DNA of 57,827 bases from an uncultured Erysipelotrichaceae bacterium (GCA_948444795.1 CAOJUX010000001.1:1-57827), one strand, 5' to 3'; numbered from the stretch's first letter, positions 17,059-25,508 are shown. The notes: generated by a model from the letters alone, not told the origin. Translations and numbers: made by a program.

Positions 17059-17780
17059 TGGAAAAGTTTATTAAATTTATTAAAGGAATTTTATTTAGTT
17101 TAGTAATATTTTTAATATATTATCTTGTTTGTCCTTATATATTTTCTTCAATATTCAAGAATGGGCTTTTAAGTAGTAACTTCTGGATTCGTAATTTTTC
17201 TTATCTTGCTGTTTATGCTTTAACTTTTCTTGTTATATTTTTAATAGTTAGAAAAGATATTATTAAACAATTTAAAGAATTTCTAAAAGATAAGAAAAAA
17301 GTTTTAAGTAAGGGTTTTAATTACTGGATATATGGTATTATTATCATGTTTATATCTAATCTAGTTATTACATCTATTATTGGCTCTATTGCTGTTAACG
17401 AACAAACTACTGAAAAAGTAATATTTTCTACACCTTTTTATGCAATTCCCACAATTGTTTTCTTTGGTCCTTTTTTAGAAGAACTAGTATTTAGATATGG
17501 AATTAGAAAATCATTTAATAAAAAAACACCATATATTTGGTTTAGTGGTATTGTTTTTGGTCTGCTTCATGTTTCAACTGCTCTTGATAGTTTTACTATT
17601 AGTGAAATAATTAAACATGCTAGCGAGTTTTTGTTTATTATTCCTTATGGAGCACTTGGATACTTTTTTGCTAAAGCATATTATGAAACTGATAATATAT
17701 TTTCGTCAGTAATACCTCATATGCTTCATAATACAATGTCTGTTGTTTTAATTTTAATTACTCATTTTATAGGAGGATAA
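17058..17780 (+). CDS. CPBP-family (CAAX/Abi) intramembrane metalloprotease
   Basis: 240 residues with several membrane helices. It contains the family motifs EELVFRYGIR (EExxxR), FGLLHVST and HMLHNTMSV, which hold the Glu and His residues of the active site. CPBP proteins are intramembrane proteases, in bacteria often linked to bacteriocin immunity or protein processing. It is translationally coupled to the thioredoxin-like gene (shared A of TAATG) and followed 1 bp later by the phosphoesterase-like gene. Substrate unknown. Confidence 0.88.
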   Translation: MEKFIKFIKGILFSLVIFLIYYLVCPYIFSSIFKNGLLSSNFWIRNFSYLAVYALTFLVIFLIVRKDIIKQFKEFLKDKKKVLSKGFNYWIYGIIIMFISNLVITSIIGSIAVNEQTTEKVIFSTPFYAIPTIVFFGPFLEELVFRYGIRKSFNKKTPYIWFSGIVFGLLHVSTALDSFTISEIIKHASEFLFIIPYGALGYFFAKAYYETDNIFSSVIPHMLHNTMSVVLILITHFIGG

Positions 17781-17781
17781 G

Positions 17782-18675
17782 ATGGAAACAAATATTAATT
17801 TAAAAGAAGAAATTAAAACTGAAAATAATTTTTTTAAAATATTAAGAAATGTTCTGATAGTTATAACTGCAATCATTTTATTATTTTATATTTATATTAG
17901 ATTCGTAGAGCCAAAAATAATTACTGTTGAAGAAAAAGCTTTAATAAGCGATGCTATTCCTAATAGTTTCAATGGATTTAAAATAGTTTTCTTTTCTGAT
18001 ATTTTATATGGTACTACTATTAATGATAAAAATATTGAAAAAGTCATTAATAAAATAAATGAGCTTGATGCTGATATTATAATTTTTAATGGAGATTTAT
18101 TTAATCAATATATAAATTATAATGATAATAATTATGAAATTTTAAAAAATAACTTAAGTAATATAAAAGCAAGTTTAAAAAAACTTGCGGTTATGGGGGA
18201 TCAAGATTATAAAAATAAAGAAAAATATGAAAGTATTATGAATGATTCAGGTTTTAAAATATTAAATAATGAAGTTGAATACGTTTTTTATAAAGATAAT
18301 ACCCCTCTAATGATTGTTGGTGTTCCTTCTTTACTTCAAAATGATACTAATTTATCTACTAATGTTGATTTGGCTATTGATACAGCTAATGTTTTTAAAA
18401 TCTTGGTTGGACATGAACCAATAATAATAGATAAAGCTATTAATTCTGATTTTAGACCTAATATTATTTTAGCTGGTCATACTCTTAACGGTCTTGTTAA
18501 AATACCTTTTTCAGGATATTTATTAAATCAAGATGGTGAAAATAATTATAAAGAAAAGTTTTATCATAAATATGATATGGATATGTATATCTCAAATGGT
18601 CTTGGAACATATAAATATAATATTAGATTTTTAAATAATCCTACTATAAATTTATTTCGATTATACAACCATTAA
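17782..18675 (+). CDS. Degenerate YkuE/YaeI-like metallophosphoesterase, membrane anchored
   Basis: 297 residues. One membrane helix (about 21-43) precedes a calcineurin-like fold. The metal-binding motifs are recognisable but altered: DxH is FFSDILYG, GNHD is MGDQDY, and GHxH is AGHTLNG, whereas NGDLFN and VGHEP remain. Loss of three histidines and the GNHD Asn argues against normal phosphoesterase activity. YkuE/YaeI enzymes act on membrane lipids or peptidoglycan precursors. The gene follows the CPBP protease by 1 bp and ends at a bidirectional terminator. It is probably a pseudoenzyme, or it uses a different metal site. Confidence 0.8.
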   Translation: METNINLKEEIKTENNFFKILRNVLIVITAIILLFYIYIRFVEPKIITVEEKALISDAIPNSFNGFKIVFFSDILYGTTINDKNIEKVINKINELDADIIIFNGDLFNQYINYNDNNYEILKNNLSNIKASLKKLAVMGDQDYKNKEKYESIMNDSGFKILNNEVEYVFYKDNTPLMIVGVPSLLQNDTNLSTNVDLAIDTANVFKILVGHEPIIIDKAINSDFRPNIILAGHTLNGLVKIPFSGYLLNQDGENNYKEKFYHKYDMDMYISNGLGTYKYNIRFLNNPTINLFRLYNH

Positions 18676-18698
18676 AAAAAGACCTTAGGGTCTTTTTT
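18674..18698. terminator. Bidirectional terminator
   Basis: AAAAAAAGACC / GGTCTTTTTT stem with a TTAG loop lies between convergent genes and ends in T-runs on both strands. Confidence 0.9.
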
Positions 18699-19134
18699 AC
18701 ACACACTCTACAAAAGTATCTGTCAAACATCTAATAGTACATATACAGTCTAAGCTCATTGTAAAGAAAGAATTTGTAGCTATGTATGGATTTAAACTTG
18801 TTGTATCTGGATTATCTTGTAAAACACGACATGTACAGCAATTCCCATCTACTTTTTCAACTCTAAATACACTAGAACAGTTTTCTACAGTTCCATTACA
18901 AGATGCTACACTATCTTTACTAGTTGGCATACTCCATGGAGTTCCATTTCCACAACAAGTGTAAAGCATTATTGGTCTAGTATTACAAATAAGACAATTA
19001 GGCCCTCCACCAAGCATTGGTCTATCACAAGAATCTAAACAATTTTCTGGACAAGCATTTTGTTGAAGGACTAAAATAACATTTAATATTTCAGCAATAC
19101 AACTTGTTTCTTTATTGTTATTATTGTTACACAT
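18697..19134 (-). CDS. CotY/CotZ-like cysteine-rich spore coat protein
   Basis: 145 residues rich in cysteine (for example NACPENCLDSC, YTCCGNG, NCCTCR, LDCICTIRC). It begins MCNNNNNKETSCIAEIL, close to the start of the CotY/CotZ crust proteins, in which C...I..VL.LQ precedes cysteine clusters. These proteins form cross-linked outer spore layers. The frame extends to a GTG at 19161, but the ATG at 19134 has an AAGGGTGAGG ribosome site and gives the expected N-terminus. It is a single gene between a bidirectional terminator and the EIIB-like gene. Confidence 0.8.
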   Translation of the reverse strand: MCNNNNNKETSCIAEILNVILVLQQNACPENCLDSCDRPMLGGGPNCLICNTRPIMLYTCCGNGTPWSMPTSKDSVASCNGTVENCSSVFRVEKVDGNCCTCRVLQDNPDTTSLNPYIATNSFFTMSLDCICTIRCLTDTFVECV

Positions 19135-19255
19135 ATTCCTCACCCTTTCATGTATTCTCACTAATAATCTATGAAATTAACTTAAAATTGTTCTTAAAAT
19201 CAAAAATGTTTTAAATTTTTTAATTTTATAGTATAATCTTTATAGGTGATAAATT

Positions 19256-19573
19256 ATGAATATATGGCTACAATATATAATTATTGTAATGGTTTTGATA
19301 ATAATTTCTTTAGTAATTATTAAGTTAATGAAAAAAGATTTTAGTGTGGAAGCTAATAAATTAATCAATTATTTAGGCGGTAAAGATAACATTATTAATG
19401 CAGAATGCAATATGTCTAGGTTCAAAGTTTTATTAAAAGATATATCAATTGTTGATAAAGACGCTATTCAAAAGCTTGGGGCTAAAGGTATTGTTGAAAT
19501 TGATAATCAATTAAAAATTATATTTGGTAAAGATGCTAGACAGTTAAAAAAATATATAGATGATATTATTTAA
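19256..19573 (+). CDS. Orphan membrane-anchored PTS EIIB-like domain
   Basis: 105 residues. An N-terminal helix (about 4-24) is joined to a glucose-type EIIB domain: YLGGKDNI, then AECNMSRFKVLLKD with the phospho-accepting cysteine in its usual place, then LGAKGIVEIDNQLKIIFG. Normal EIIB domains pass phosphate from EIIA to sugar bound by EIIC; no EIIC, EIIA or transporter is present here. A TATAAT (19232-19237) and AGGTGAT ribosome site precede it. It could be a regulatory or scavenged domain. The domain is clear; the role is unknown. Confidence 0.8.
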   Translation: MNIWLQYIIIVMVLIIISLVIIKLMKKDFSVEANKLINYLGGKDNIINAECNMSRFKVLLKDISIVDKDAIQKLGAKGIVEIDNQLKIIFGKDARQLKKYIDDII

Positions 19574-19597
19574 AAGTGTATTATTACACTTTTTTTA
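19572..19597. terminator. Bidirectional terminator
   Basis: AAAAGTGTA / TACACTTTT stem with a TTAT loop and a T-run lies between the convergent genes ending at 19573 and 19584. Confidence 0.85.
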
Positions 19598-19871
19598 ATT
19601 TTACAATATCGTCTATATTAATGATATCATTATCTATTGTAAGAAGTTTGTTATCTTTAATACCTACTACATCTTTTACAACAACTTTATTTTTTAGAGT
19701 TATCTCTAATTTTGTTTTATAAACATGATCAGAAGATGAAAAAATTTTATAAATTTCTTTTTTGTCAATCAACTCGCTTCTATCTTCATTTTTTGTTTGA
19801 TGAAATATAATATCATTATTTTTAAATTCTTTATTAATAGGAACTTGAAATACTTTTGGTAATTTATTCAT
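19584..19871 (-). CDS. Small hypothetical protein
   Basis: 95 residues, soluble, no cysteine and no membrane helix. The second half alternates short beta-type strands (KTKLEITLKNKVVVKDVVG, then LLTIDNDIINIDDIVKL), suggesting a small barrel. I recognise no family. An AAAGGTTGATGATGAGCC leader gives a ribosome site. It is divergent from the SEDS gene, and the 49-bp space between them must hold both promoters. Confidence 0.65.
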   Translation of the reverse strand: MNKLPKVFQVPINKEFKNNDIIFHQTKNEDRSELIDKKEIYKIFSSSDHVYKTKLEITLKNKVVVKDVVGIKDNKLLTIDNDIINIDDIVKLKKV

Positions 19872-19920
19872 GGCTCATCATCAACCTTTCAATACATTTT
19901 ATGTTTAATTTTAAAAAACG

Positions 19921-21045
19921 ATGCATAATAGTAATATGAAAGCAATTTATAAAAAAAATATCTTACTTTTTATTCCTTTATTTATACTAATGATAATTAG
20001 TTTTTTTTGTATGTATCAAGCAAAATTTATTAGACCTAGTTTTAATAATTATTTATATAAACAAATTATTTGGTTTATAGTTGGTTTTATAATTTTATTT
20101 ATATTAAAAAAAACCAAAATTAAATTTTTATTTGAATATAGCTTTATTTTATACTTGATTAGTAATATACTTTTAATTTTAGTTTTATTTATTGGCCATG
20201 AAGCTGGGGGAGCTAGAGCTTGGTTCAATTTTAAAATATTTAATTTTCAACCTAGTGAATTTATGAAAATCACATTGTCATTATATTTAGCAAATATTTG
20301 TAATGATTTTAATAATAATAGAAATAGTGAGTTTAAATTTATATTAAAATGTATAATTATTACGCTTATTCCTTCAATTTTAGTATTTTTGGAACCTGAT
20401 ACAGGTGCAGTTATTTTTTATTTATTAATATTATTTGCAATATTATTAGTTTCTAAAATTAAAAAAAGATGGTTTATTATTTCATTTGCTATTGCATTTA
20501 TAATTATTTTTTTGGGAATTTATTTATATATTTATAATCAAGATTTATTAATAGATATTTTAGGCAATAATCTATTTTATAGAATTGATAGGTTAATTAG
20601 TTTTAAAAATGGTAGCGGAATGCAACTTAATAATGCACTAACTACAATTGGTTCTTCAAGCGTTTATGGCTCTTTTATTAAAAAAAATATATTATATGTT
20701 CCAGAACTTCCTACTGATTTTATTTTCACTTTAATTATATCTATATTTGGTTTTGTTGGGGCTATTTTGGTTTTAATTTCTTTTTTAGTTATAACACTTT
20801 TTTTGATTAATATTTATTCCAAAAATATTGATTTGTCTTATAAAGCTTTTATTAATACTTTTATTCTTGTTTTTATATTTCAACAAATTCAAAATATATT
20901 TATGAATATAGGCCTCTTGCCTATTATGGGTATACCTTTACCATTTTTATCTTATGGCGGTTCTAATATGATAGTATATTTTATATATTTAGGAATTATT
21001 TTAAATATAAAAAAACAAGAAATGAATCTTGTTTATTTGCCATAA
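19921..21045 (+). CDS. SEDS-family protein (FtsW/RodA/SpoVE type)
   Basis: 374 residues with about ten membrane helices. The SEDS signature regions are present: GARAWFNF followed by QPSEFMKI, then EPDTGAV, LPTDFIFTLI and GIPLPFLSYGGSNM. SEDS proteins are peptidoglycan glycosyltransferases working with a class B penicillin-binding protein, in division, elongation or spore cortex. Nothing nearby decides which. GARAWF with FQPSE is RodA/FtsW-like. The ribosome site is weak; an alternative start is the ATG five codons downstream (19936). It overlaps the convergent gene at 21033 by 13 bp. Confidence 0.88.
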   Translation: MHNSNMKAIYKKNILLFIPLFILMIISFFCMYQAKFIRPSFNNYLYKQIIWFIVGFIILFILKKTKIKFLFEYSFILYLISNILLILVLFIGHEAGGARAWFNFKIFNFQPSEFMKITLSLYLANICNDFNNNRNSEFKFILKCIIITLIPSILVFLEPDTGAVIFYLLILFAILLVSKIKKRWFIISFAIAFIIIFLGIYLYIYNQDLLIDILGNNLFYRIDRLISFKNGSGMQLNNALTTIGSSSVYGSFIKKNILYVPELPTDFIFTLIISIFGFVGAILVLISFLVITLFLINIYSKNIDLSYKAFINTFILVFIFQQIQNIFMNIGLLPIMGIPLPFLSYGGSNMIVYFIYLGIILNIKKQEMNLVYLP

Positions 21046-21248
21046 GGATAATAATAGCTATATGAAGAATATCCATATGGTCCTGGTCCCATTGGAGGAT
21101 ATGGGCGATATCCATAACTTGGAGCCACATTATAAATAGGTCTTGGTCTTGTAAGTCCAACTGCTGCACCACCCGCAAGACCTCCTAATAAAAATGGTAC
21201 AATAAATTGACGATCACCATTTTGATATGGCATATTAGTATAATACAT
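21033..21248 (-). CDS. Small Tyr/Pro/Gly-rich protein with a glycine-rich hydrophobic segment
   Basis: 71 residues from the ATG at 21248, which has AAAGGAGAG upstream; the open frame continues to a TTG at 21269. It has MYYTNMPYQNGDRQ, a hydrophobic stretch FIVPFLLGGLAGGAAVGL, then a tail dominated by Pro, Tyr and Gly (YGYRPYPPMGPGPYG). Such proteins are common among spore coat and envelope components of spore-formers, but I recognise no family. It overlaps the SEDS gene end. Confidence 0.7.
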   Translation of the reverse strand: MYYTNMPYQNGDRQFIVPFLLGGLAGGAAVGLTRPRPIYNVAPSYGYRPYPPMGPGPYGYSSYSYYYPYGK

Positions 21249-21301
21249 AAAATACTTCTCTCCTTTCAAAATATTTTATGTAAATATTATAATTTGGTTT
21301 A

Positions 21302-22534
21302 TTATTTAAATATTCCAATATATTGTTTCTTTTTACCTTTTTTTACTAAAATCACTTTATTATCTATAGCAAGTTCTTTATTTATAATTAAATTTTCATC
21401 ATCTATTTTTTTATTATTTATTGAAATAGCATTATTTTTCAAAAATTCTCTAGCTTCTCTTTTACTAGTACAAATATTATGATTTACTAAAAAATCAACT
21501 ATGTTTTCTTCTTTTTTTATATCAATAGTAGGAACACCATTAAAACTTGCTAAAATATCATTAGCTTTTAATTCATTTATTTTTTCAGTAAATAAACATT
21601 CACTGATATATAAAGCTTTTTCATATTCTTCCCTACCATGAAGGAAGGTTATTACTTCACAAGCTAAGGCTTTTTGAGCTATTCTATCTTCAGGTTTTGT
21701 TTGATGATTCTTTAAAATCTCTTCGATTTTATCTTTTTCTAAGAATGTATATCTTTTTAAATAATCTTCCATCATTACATCATCAAAGTTAAGCATGTAT
21801 TGATATAGTTCATAACTTGAAGTTTTATTTTTATCAAGCCATAAAGCATTTCCATATGATTTTCCTAGTTTTATACCATCTTTATCAGTAGTCAAAGGCA
21901 TAGAAAAGGCATATACTTCTTCACCATTTAATTTCCTTATAAGTTCTATACCAGTAGTTAAATTCCCCCATTGATCGGAACCACCAAATTGAAGATTCAC
22001 TCCATAGTCTTCATGCAAACGTTTAAAATCGTAGCCTTGTATTAACATATAAGAAAATTCAGCATAAGAAATACCTATTTCCATTTGTCTTTTTACTAGA
22101 TCTTTATTTATCATATAATTTACATTTATGTATTTACCAATATCTCTTAAAAAGTCAATATAATTCATATTTTTGAACCAATCATAATTATTGACAATTT
22201 TAATGTCTTTACCAAATAAATATTCCATTTGAGCTTTTATTTTAACAAAGTTTTGTTCAATAATGTTTTCATCTGCTTTTTCTCTTTCACCTGTTCCTCT
22301 TGGATCTCCTACTCTTCCTGTTGCTCCACCTACTAAAACCATAGGATGATGTCCTGCTCTTTTTAATCTTTCAATCATTAAAAATGTTGGTAATTGTCCT
22401 ATGTGAAGACTTTCGGCGGTTGGATCTGCTCCAATGTAAAAGGTCATACCTCCTTTATTTATTTTTTCTTCTAAATCAGGACTTGTTACATCTTTAATAA
22501 GTCCTCTCCACATTAAATCTTCATAAACTGTCAT
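21302..22534 (-). CDS. tyrS: Tyrosyl-tRNA synthetase
   Basis: 410 residues, usual size. Class I motifs: HIGQLPTF (HIGH) and KLGKSYGN (KMSKS-type). The tyrosine pocket (GADPTAESLHIG, GGSDQWGN) is present and a C-terminal S4-type RNA-binding domain occupies about 340-405. It is expressed with the CYTH gene (ATGA overlap) under a tyrosine T-box leader (23092-23293), so transcription should rise when tRNA-Tyr is uncharged. Confidence 0.97.
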   Translation of the reverse strand: MTVYEDLMWRGLIKDVTSPDLEEKINKGGMTFYIGADPTAESLHIGQLPTFLMIERLKRAGHHPMVLVGGATGRVGDPRGTGEREKADENIIEQNFVKIKAQMEYLFGKDIKIVNNYDWFKNMNYIDFLRDIGKYINVNYMINKDLVKRQMEIGISYAEFSYMLIQGYDFKRLHEDYGVNLQFGGSDQWGNLTTGIELIRKLNGEEVYAFSMPLTTDKDGIKLGKSYGNALWLDKNKTSSYELYQYMLNFDDVMMEDYLKRYTFLEKDKIEEILKNHQTKPEDRIAQKALACEVITFLHGREEYEKALYISECLFTEKINELKANDILASFNGVPTIDIKKEENIVDFLVNHNICTSKREAREFLKNNAISINNKKIDDENLIINKELAIDNKVILVKKGKKKQYIGIFK

Positions 22535-23076
22535 TTTCTTTCCTCCTCCAATTTAAGTTCTTTTATTTCATCTAAGTTATAGCCATAATCTTCATAGATT
22601 GTTTGAACATCTTTAGTAGTAGTATCTTCATTATTATATCCTAAAAGTTTAACTATGTTATATACTTCATTAACTGTTTTACCCTCTATTTCAATATAGT
22701 CTGGAATAAACGGCCATGAATCTATATCAATTTCTACATTGTTTAGATAATATCTACGTCTTTTATTTTCTTGATAGGCTTTTTTTTGATATCCTAATTC
22801 ATTTAATATTAAATTAGTTTTATTAAAATCATTAACTTTTATTTCTAATTCTTCTGTACCATCTACTTTATCTGATTTTATATTTTTAATAGTTAAAGTT
22901 GAATCTAAGCCATCAGTACGTAATCTAATCCATTTTTTCTTTTCAACCTCATTAAAATCATATACATATCTTTGTTGTAATCTTTCCCACTTAAATTCTG
23001 CATTTAATTTTTCTAATTTTTTTATTATTTCTTCTTTGTTAATATTTAATATCCTCAGTTCTATTTCAATATTCAT
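22531..23076 (-). CDS. CYTH-domain protein (triphosphate tunnel family)
   Basis: 181 residues. The N-terminal EIELR matches the ExExK/R signature of CYTH proteins, followed by RLRTDGLDSTLTIK and a late VEIDSWPFIPDYIEIEG block typical of class IV adenylate cyclase-like or thiamine-triphosphatase-like members. CYTH enzymes bind triphosphates inside a tunnel of charged residues. It is the first gene under the tyrosine T-box and overlaps tyrS by ATGA, an unusual pairing. The substrate cannot be predicted. Confidence 0.85.
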   Translation of the reverse strand: MNIEIELRILNINKEEIIKKLEKLNAEFKWERLQQRYVYDFNEVEKKKWIRLRTDGLDSTLTIKNIKSDKVDGTEELEIKVNDFNKTNLILNELGYQKKAYQENKRRRYYLNNVEIDIDSWPFIPDYIEIEGKTVNEVYNIVKLLGYNNEDTTTKDVQTIYEDYGYNLDEIKELKLEEERK

Positions 23077-23091
23077 AGTTTTCCCTCCAAA

Positions 23092-23293
23092 AATATAAAA
23101 AACTCATAAATATAAGGACGAGATATTCCCCGCGGTACCACCTTATTTTATGAGTTACATACACTTTAAACTATATAGCGTTACCCTTTAAACTCCAAAT
23201 ATGTATCTTCATTATTAATAACCATTTGTTTACACCAGCCACAAACTCTCTTTTACGTCAATTAATAACTACTATTATTCTTCTTCGTTTTAT
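23092..23293 (-). promoter_or_regulatory. Tyrosine T-box riboswitch leader
   Basis: On the minus strand the T-box core AAGGTGGTACCGCG (23131-23144) sits in an antiterminator. The alternative terminator pairs AACTCATAAA-type arms around it and ends in a T-run (23092-23103). Upstream is an AGAGAGTTTGTGG Stem I element. The likely specifier is TAC (23203-23205) within GATACAT, i.e. a Tyr codon followed by A, agreeing with tyrS downstream. Confidence 0.93.
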
Positions 23294-23299
23294 ATACCA

Positions 23300-23328
23300 A
23301 TAATATCATGTTAAAATATTTTTGTAAA
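23300..23328 (-). promoter_or_regulatory. Promoter of the T-box operon
   Basis: Minus strand TTTACA (23323-23328), 17-nt spacer, TATTAT (23300-23305). It begins directly after the stop of the 99-residue gene. Confidence 0.7.
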
Positions 23329-23628
23329 TTATATTTTTAAAGTTTTTGCTAATTTATCATCTTCTTGCTTTTGTAAAGTTTCTTGCATTCTTTCAACTTC
23401 AGCTGAAGCTAATTGTTTTTGTTCAGTTATTTTAGATTTCAAAAAAATCGCAATTAAATAAAATAAGAAATACATATCTTTTATAGTCCCATTATCCTTT
23501 TGACTATAAGCAAAACAATATTGTTCCAAAAAATATATAATTAAACTTATATCTAATAAATTTACTTCTTTAGCAAATCTTAATAAGTCTTTGGCTTTTT
23601 TTAATTCTTCATTTTTGATTTTTAGCAT
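23329..23628 (-). CDS. Small helical hypothetical protein
   Basis: 99 residues, helical, with a hydrophobic middle (LLDISLIIYFLEQYCF and YFLFYLIAIFL, possibly one or two membrane-associated helices) between charged ends; the C-terminus (AEVERMQETLQKQEDDK) could form a coiled coil. I recognise no family. Its promoter (23661-23689) and leader are clearly related to those of the 23715-24959 gene, so both are probably under the same control apart from the G-tract. No recognisable transport or enzyme motif. Confidence 0.65.
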   Translation of the reverse strand: MLKIKNEELKKAKDLLRFAKEVNLLDISLIIYFLEQYCFAYSQKDNGTIKDMYFLFYLIAIFLKSKITEQKQLASAEVERMQETLQKQEDDKLAKTLKI

Positions 23629-23660
23629 ATTTTTTCCCCTCTTTCTTTTTACAATAAGGT

Positions 23661-23689
23661 ATTATGCCTATTTTTAGTTTGTTTGTCAA
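23661..23689 (-). promoter_or_regulatory. Promoter of the 99-residue gene, sister of the poly-G promoter
   Basis: Minus strand TTGACA (23684-23689), 17-nt spacer, CATAAT (23661-23666). The bases following the -35 (AACAAACT) and after the -10 (ACC...TTGTAAAAAGAAAGAGGG) closely match the promoter at 24992-25023, where a G10 run replaces part of the spacer. Confidence 0.8.
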
Positions 23690-23714
23690 GAAAAAAGCCA
23701 TTTTTAAGGCTTAA

Positions 23715-24959
23715 TTATCTATTTATAGTATGACTTATATTTTCGATTGGAACTCTATAAAAATTATTCTCTACGATGTTTTGATACTTACTAGCATTTT
23801 TACAAATATTCTCAATTTCATCTTTTGTCATATATTCTTTAAGTTCTATACCATTTAATAAAGCAAAGTCATGAAAACTAGTTAGTATTGTACTAGTACT
23901 TGATGTATCGCTTATATTAGCCATATCTATATCGTATATTGCTTCATCAGTATCTGGGTTTACATATTCTACTGTATTATATTTACTTACAGTTACTGAT
24001 ACTTTATCATTTAATATATCGCTATAAACGTAGTTATCCTCTCCAAATGTATAAGGACAGTTAAGTCTAATAAAATGGTAGATATCGCTAGTATTTCTTT
24101 TGTAAGATATATTACCTAATACATTAATTATAGCAATATCACTTGTTGGTATTAATTCAGTATCTTCATAATTCATTCTTCTTTTACTTACATCAGTTGC
24201 TATTTTTTGAATTTCAGCAAAAGTGTATGTAGGTTTTATTTGTGTATATTCATTTAAATTAGCTAAATAAAGATTTTTACTTTCTAATTTTATTAAAATA
24301 ATATTATTTAAGTTAAACGCAAGTACTTTATCATCTTGGTTTGTAATAATATTACATGTTCCTTGTTCATTTAAAACATTAAAACTTTCATAAATTTTGA
24401 TATCTCCATAGTTTGCCAATTGATAAAACATATACATTTGGTTTGGTATTTCATAAGCACTATTTTCTAAGTTATCAAATATTTTAATTTTTTCTTCTTT
24501 ATAATCATTTTCTTCTTGATTATTTTTTTTATATAATTCCTCTGCTGCATGTGATATAGTGCAACATAAAGAACTTTCTATTACAGAATTATATTCCTTT
24601 GTACATATATCAAATATATTTTCTAAAATATAATCACTTGTTGATGTTAATACCATATCTTTTAAAATACTTTTAGTAGTTTTATCAAAAGAAGATTTAC
24701 GTATATACTCTAAAAGTTCTGGTTTTGAGACTGTTTTTTTACTTGTTACTTCTTCTAAAGTTATGTCATTTAATACCTCTTTTGTTTCTTCTTGATCTGG
24801 TTTTTCAACATGAAGTTGTGTTGTTATTGGTGCAACTACATTACTTATCTTTGTATTATTTACTTGTTTAGTACCACAACCATTTAAGCTTACTGCTCCA
24901 GCTAGAATAGTAGCTGTTAATGCCTTTCTCATTTTAATTAAATTTTCTCTTTTTTCCAT
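23715..24959 (-). CDS. Putative lipoprotein behind a poly-G promoter
   Basis: 414 residues. After MEKRENLIKMRK a hydrophobic segment ends in AVSLNGC, a lipobox-like site (Asn at -2 is unusual). The rest is a soluble extracytoplasmic domain with few motifs; four cysteines cluster at about residues 115-140 (FDICTKEY, SSLCCTI) and elsewhere. I recognise no family. Expression should depend on the length of a G tract between the -35 and -10 (24992-25023), which now gives a 20-nt spacer and hence presumably weak transcription. It is probably a variably displayed surface lipoprotein; this is inferred. Confidence 0.75.
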   Translation of the reverse strand: MEKRENLIKMRKALTATILAGAVSLNGCGTKQVNNTKISNVVAPITTQLHVEKPDQEETKEVLNDITLEEVTSKKTVSKPELLEYIRKSSFDKTTKSILKDMVLTSTSDYILENIFDICTKEYNSVIESSLCCTISHAAEELYKKNNQEENDYKEEKIKIFDNLENSAYEIPNQMYMFYQLANYGDIKIYESFNVLNEQGTCNIITNQDDKVLAFNLNNIILIKLESKNLYLANLNEYTQIKPTYTFAEIQKIATDVSKRRMNYEDTELIPTSDIAIINVLGNISYKRNTSDIYHFIRLNCPYTFGEDNYVYSDILNDKVSVTVSKYNTVEYVNPDTDEAIYDIDMANISDTSSTSTILTSFHDFALLNGIELKEYMTKDEIENICKNASKYQNIVENNFYRVPIENISHTINR

Positions 24960-24991
24960 AAAAATTTCCCTCTTTCTTTTTACAAATTGGT

Positions 24992-25023
24992 ATTATAACC
25001 CCCCCCCCAGTTTATTTTGTCAA
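24992..25023 (-). promoter_or_regulatory. Candidate phase-variable promoter with G10 spacer tract
   Basis: Minus strand TTGACA (25018-25023) and TATAAT (24992-24997) flank a 20-nt spacer containing ten consecutive G. Optimal sigma-A spacing is 17, so loss of three G would restore it. Both hexamers are perfect consensus, unlike the sister promoter at 23661-23689. Confidence 0.85.
24999..25008. repeat. Homopolymer tract C10 (G10 on minus strand)
   Basis: Ten consecutive C on the plus strand, one of only two such runs seen in this AT-rich window. It lies between promoter elements. Confidence 0.95.
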
Positions 25024-25055
25024 GTAAAAAGTAATTTATAAACATTAAAAAACTA

Positions 25056-25508
25056 CTAAGCTTTTTTCTTAGTAGTTTGAGATTTCTTTGTAGTTTTCTT
25101 TGGTTTTTCATCTTCTTCTAATTTAGAAGTAGCACTTTTTAAAACTGCTATTGTTTTTTCTTTTACTTCTTTAGCAGCTGCTTCTATAACAGGAGCACTT
25201 TTTTCTTTAGCAATAGTCATTAATTCATCTGCTTTTTTACTTATTTTATTTGCTTTATCTTTTACTATTTCAATAGCTGTTTCCTTATCTAGATTTTCTA
25301 AATCATTTTTTAATTCTTTTAATTTTTTTTCTAAATTCTTTTTAATATCTTGTGGTTTAGTATTTTTAATTTTTTCTACTGTTTTACTAGCACCTTCTTT
25401 TAAATCTTTTCTAGTTTCACTTCCTTTTTTAGGAGCAAATAAAACTCCTAATCCAGCACCAATTAAAGTACCTACAACAAATTTTCCCATCCCTTTTTTA
25501 TTACTCAT
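25056..25508 (-). CDS. YtxH-like small envelope/stress protein
   Basis: 150 residues from the ATG at 25508, with AAAGAGGAGAAA upstream; the frame extends further 5' inside the previous gene and that part is not used. It begins MSNKKGMGKFVVGTLIGAG, then LGVLFAPKKGSETRKDL, the YtxH signature of one short helix followed by a basic, helical region. The remainder is Lys/Glu-rich amphipathic helix ending in KKTTKKSQTTKKKA. YtxH is a general stress protein of unknown activity. It overlaps the DUF948 gene by 8 bp, the usual YtxG-YtxH pairing. Confidence 0.85.
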   Translation of the reverse strand: MSNKKGMGKFVVGTLIGAGLGVLFAPKKGSETRKDLKEGASKTVEKIKNTKPQDIKKNLEKKLKELKNDLENLDKETAIEIVKDKANKISKKADELMTIAKEKSAPVIEAAAKEVKEKTIAVLKSATSKLEEDEKPKKTTKKSQTTKKKA

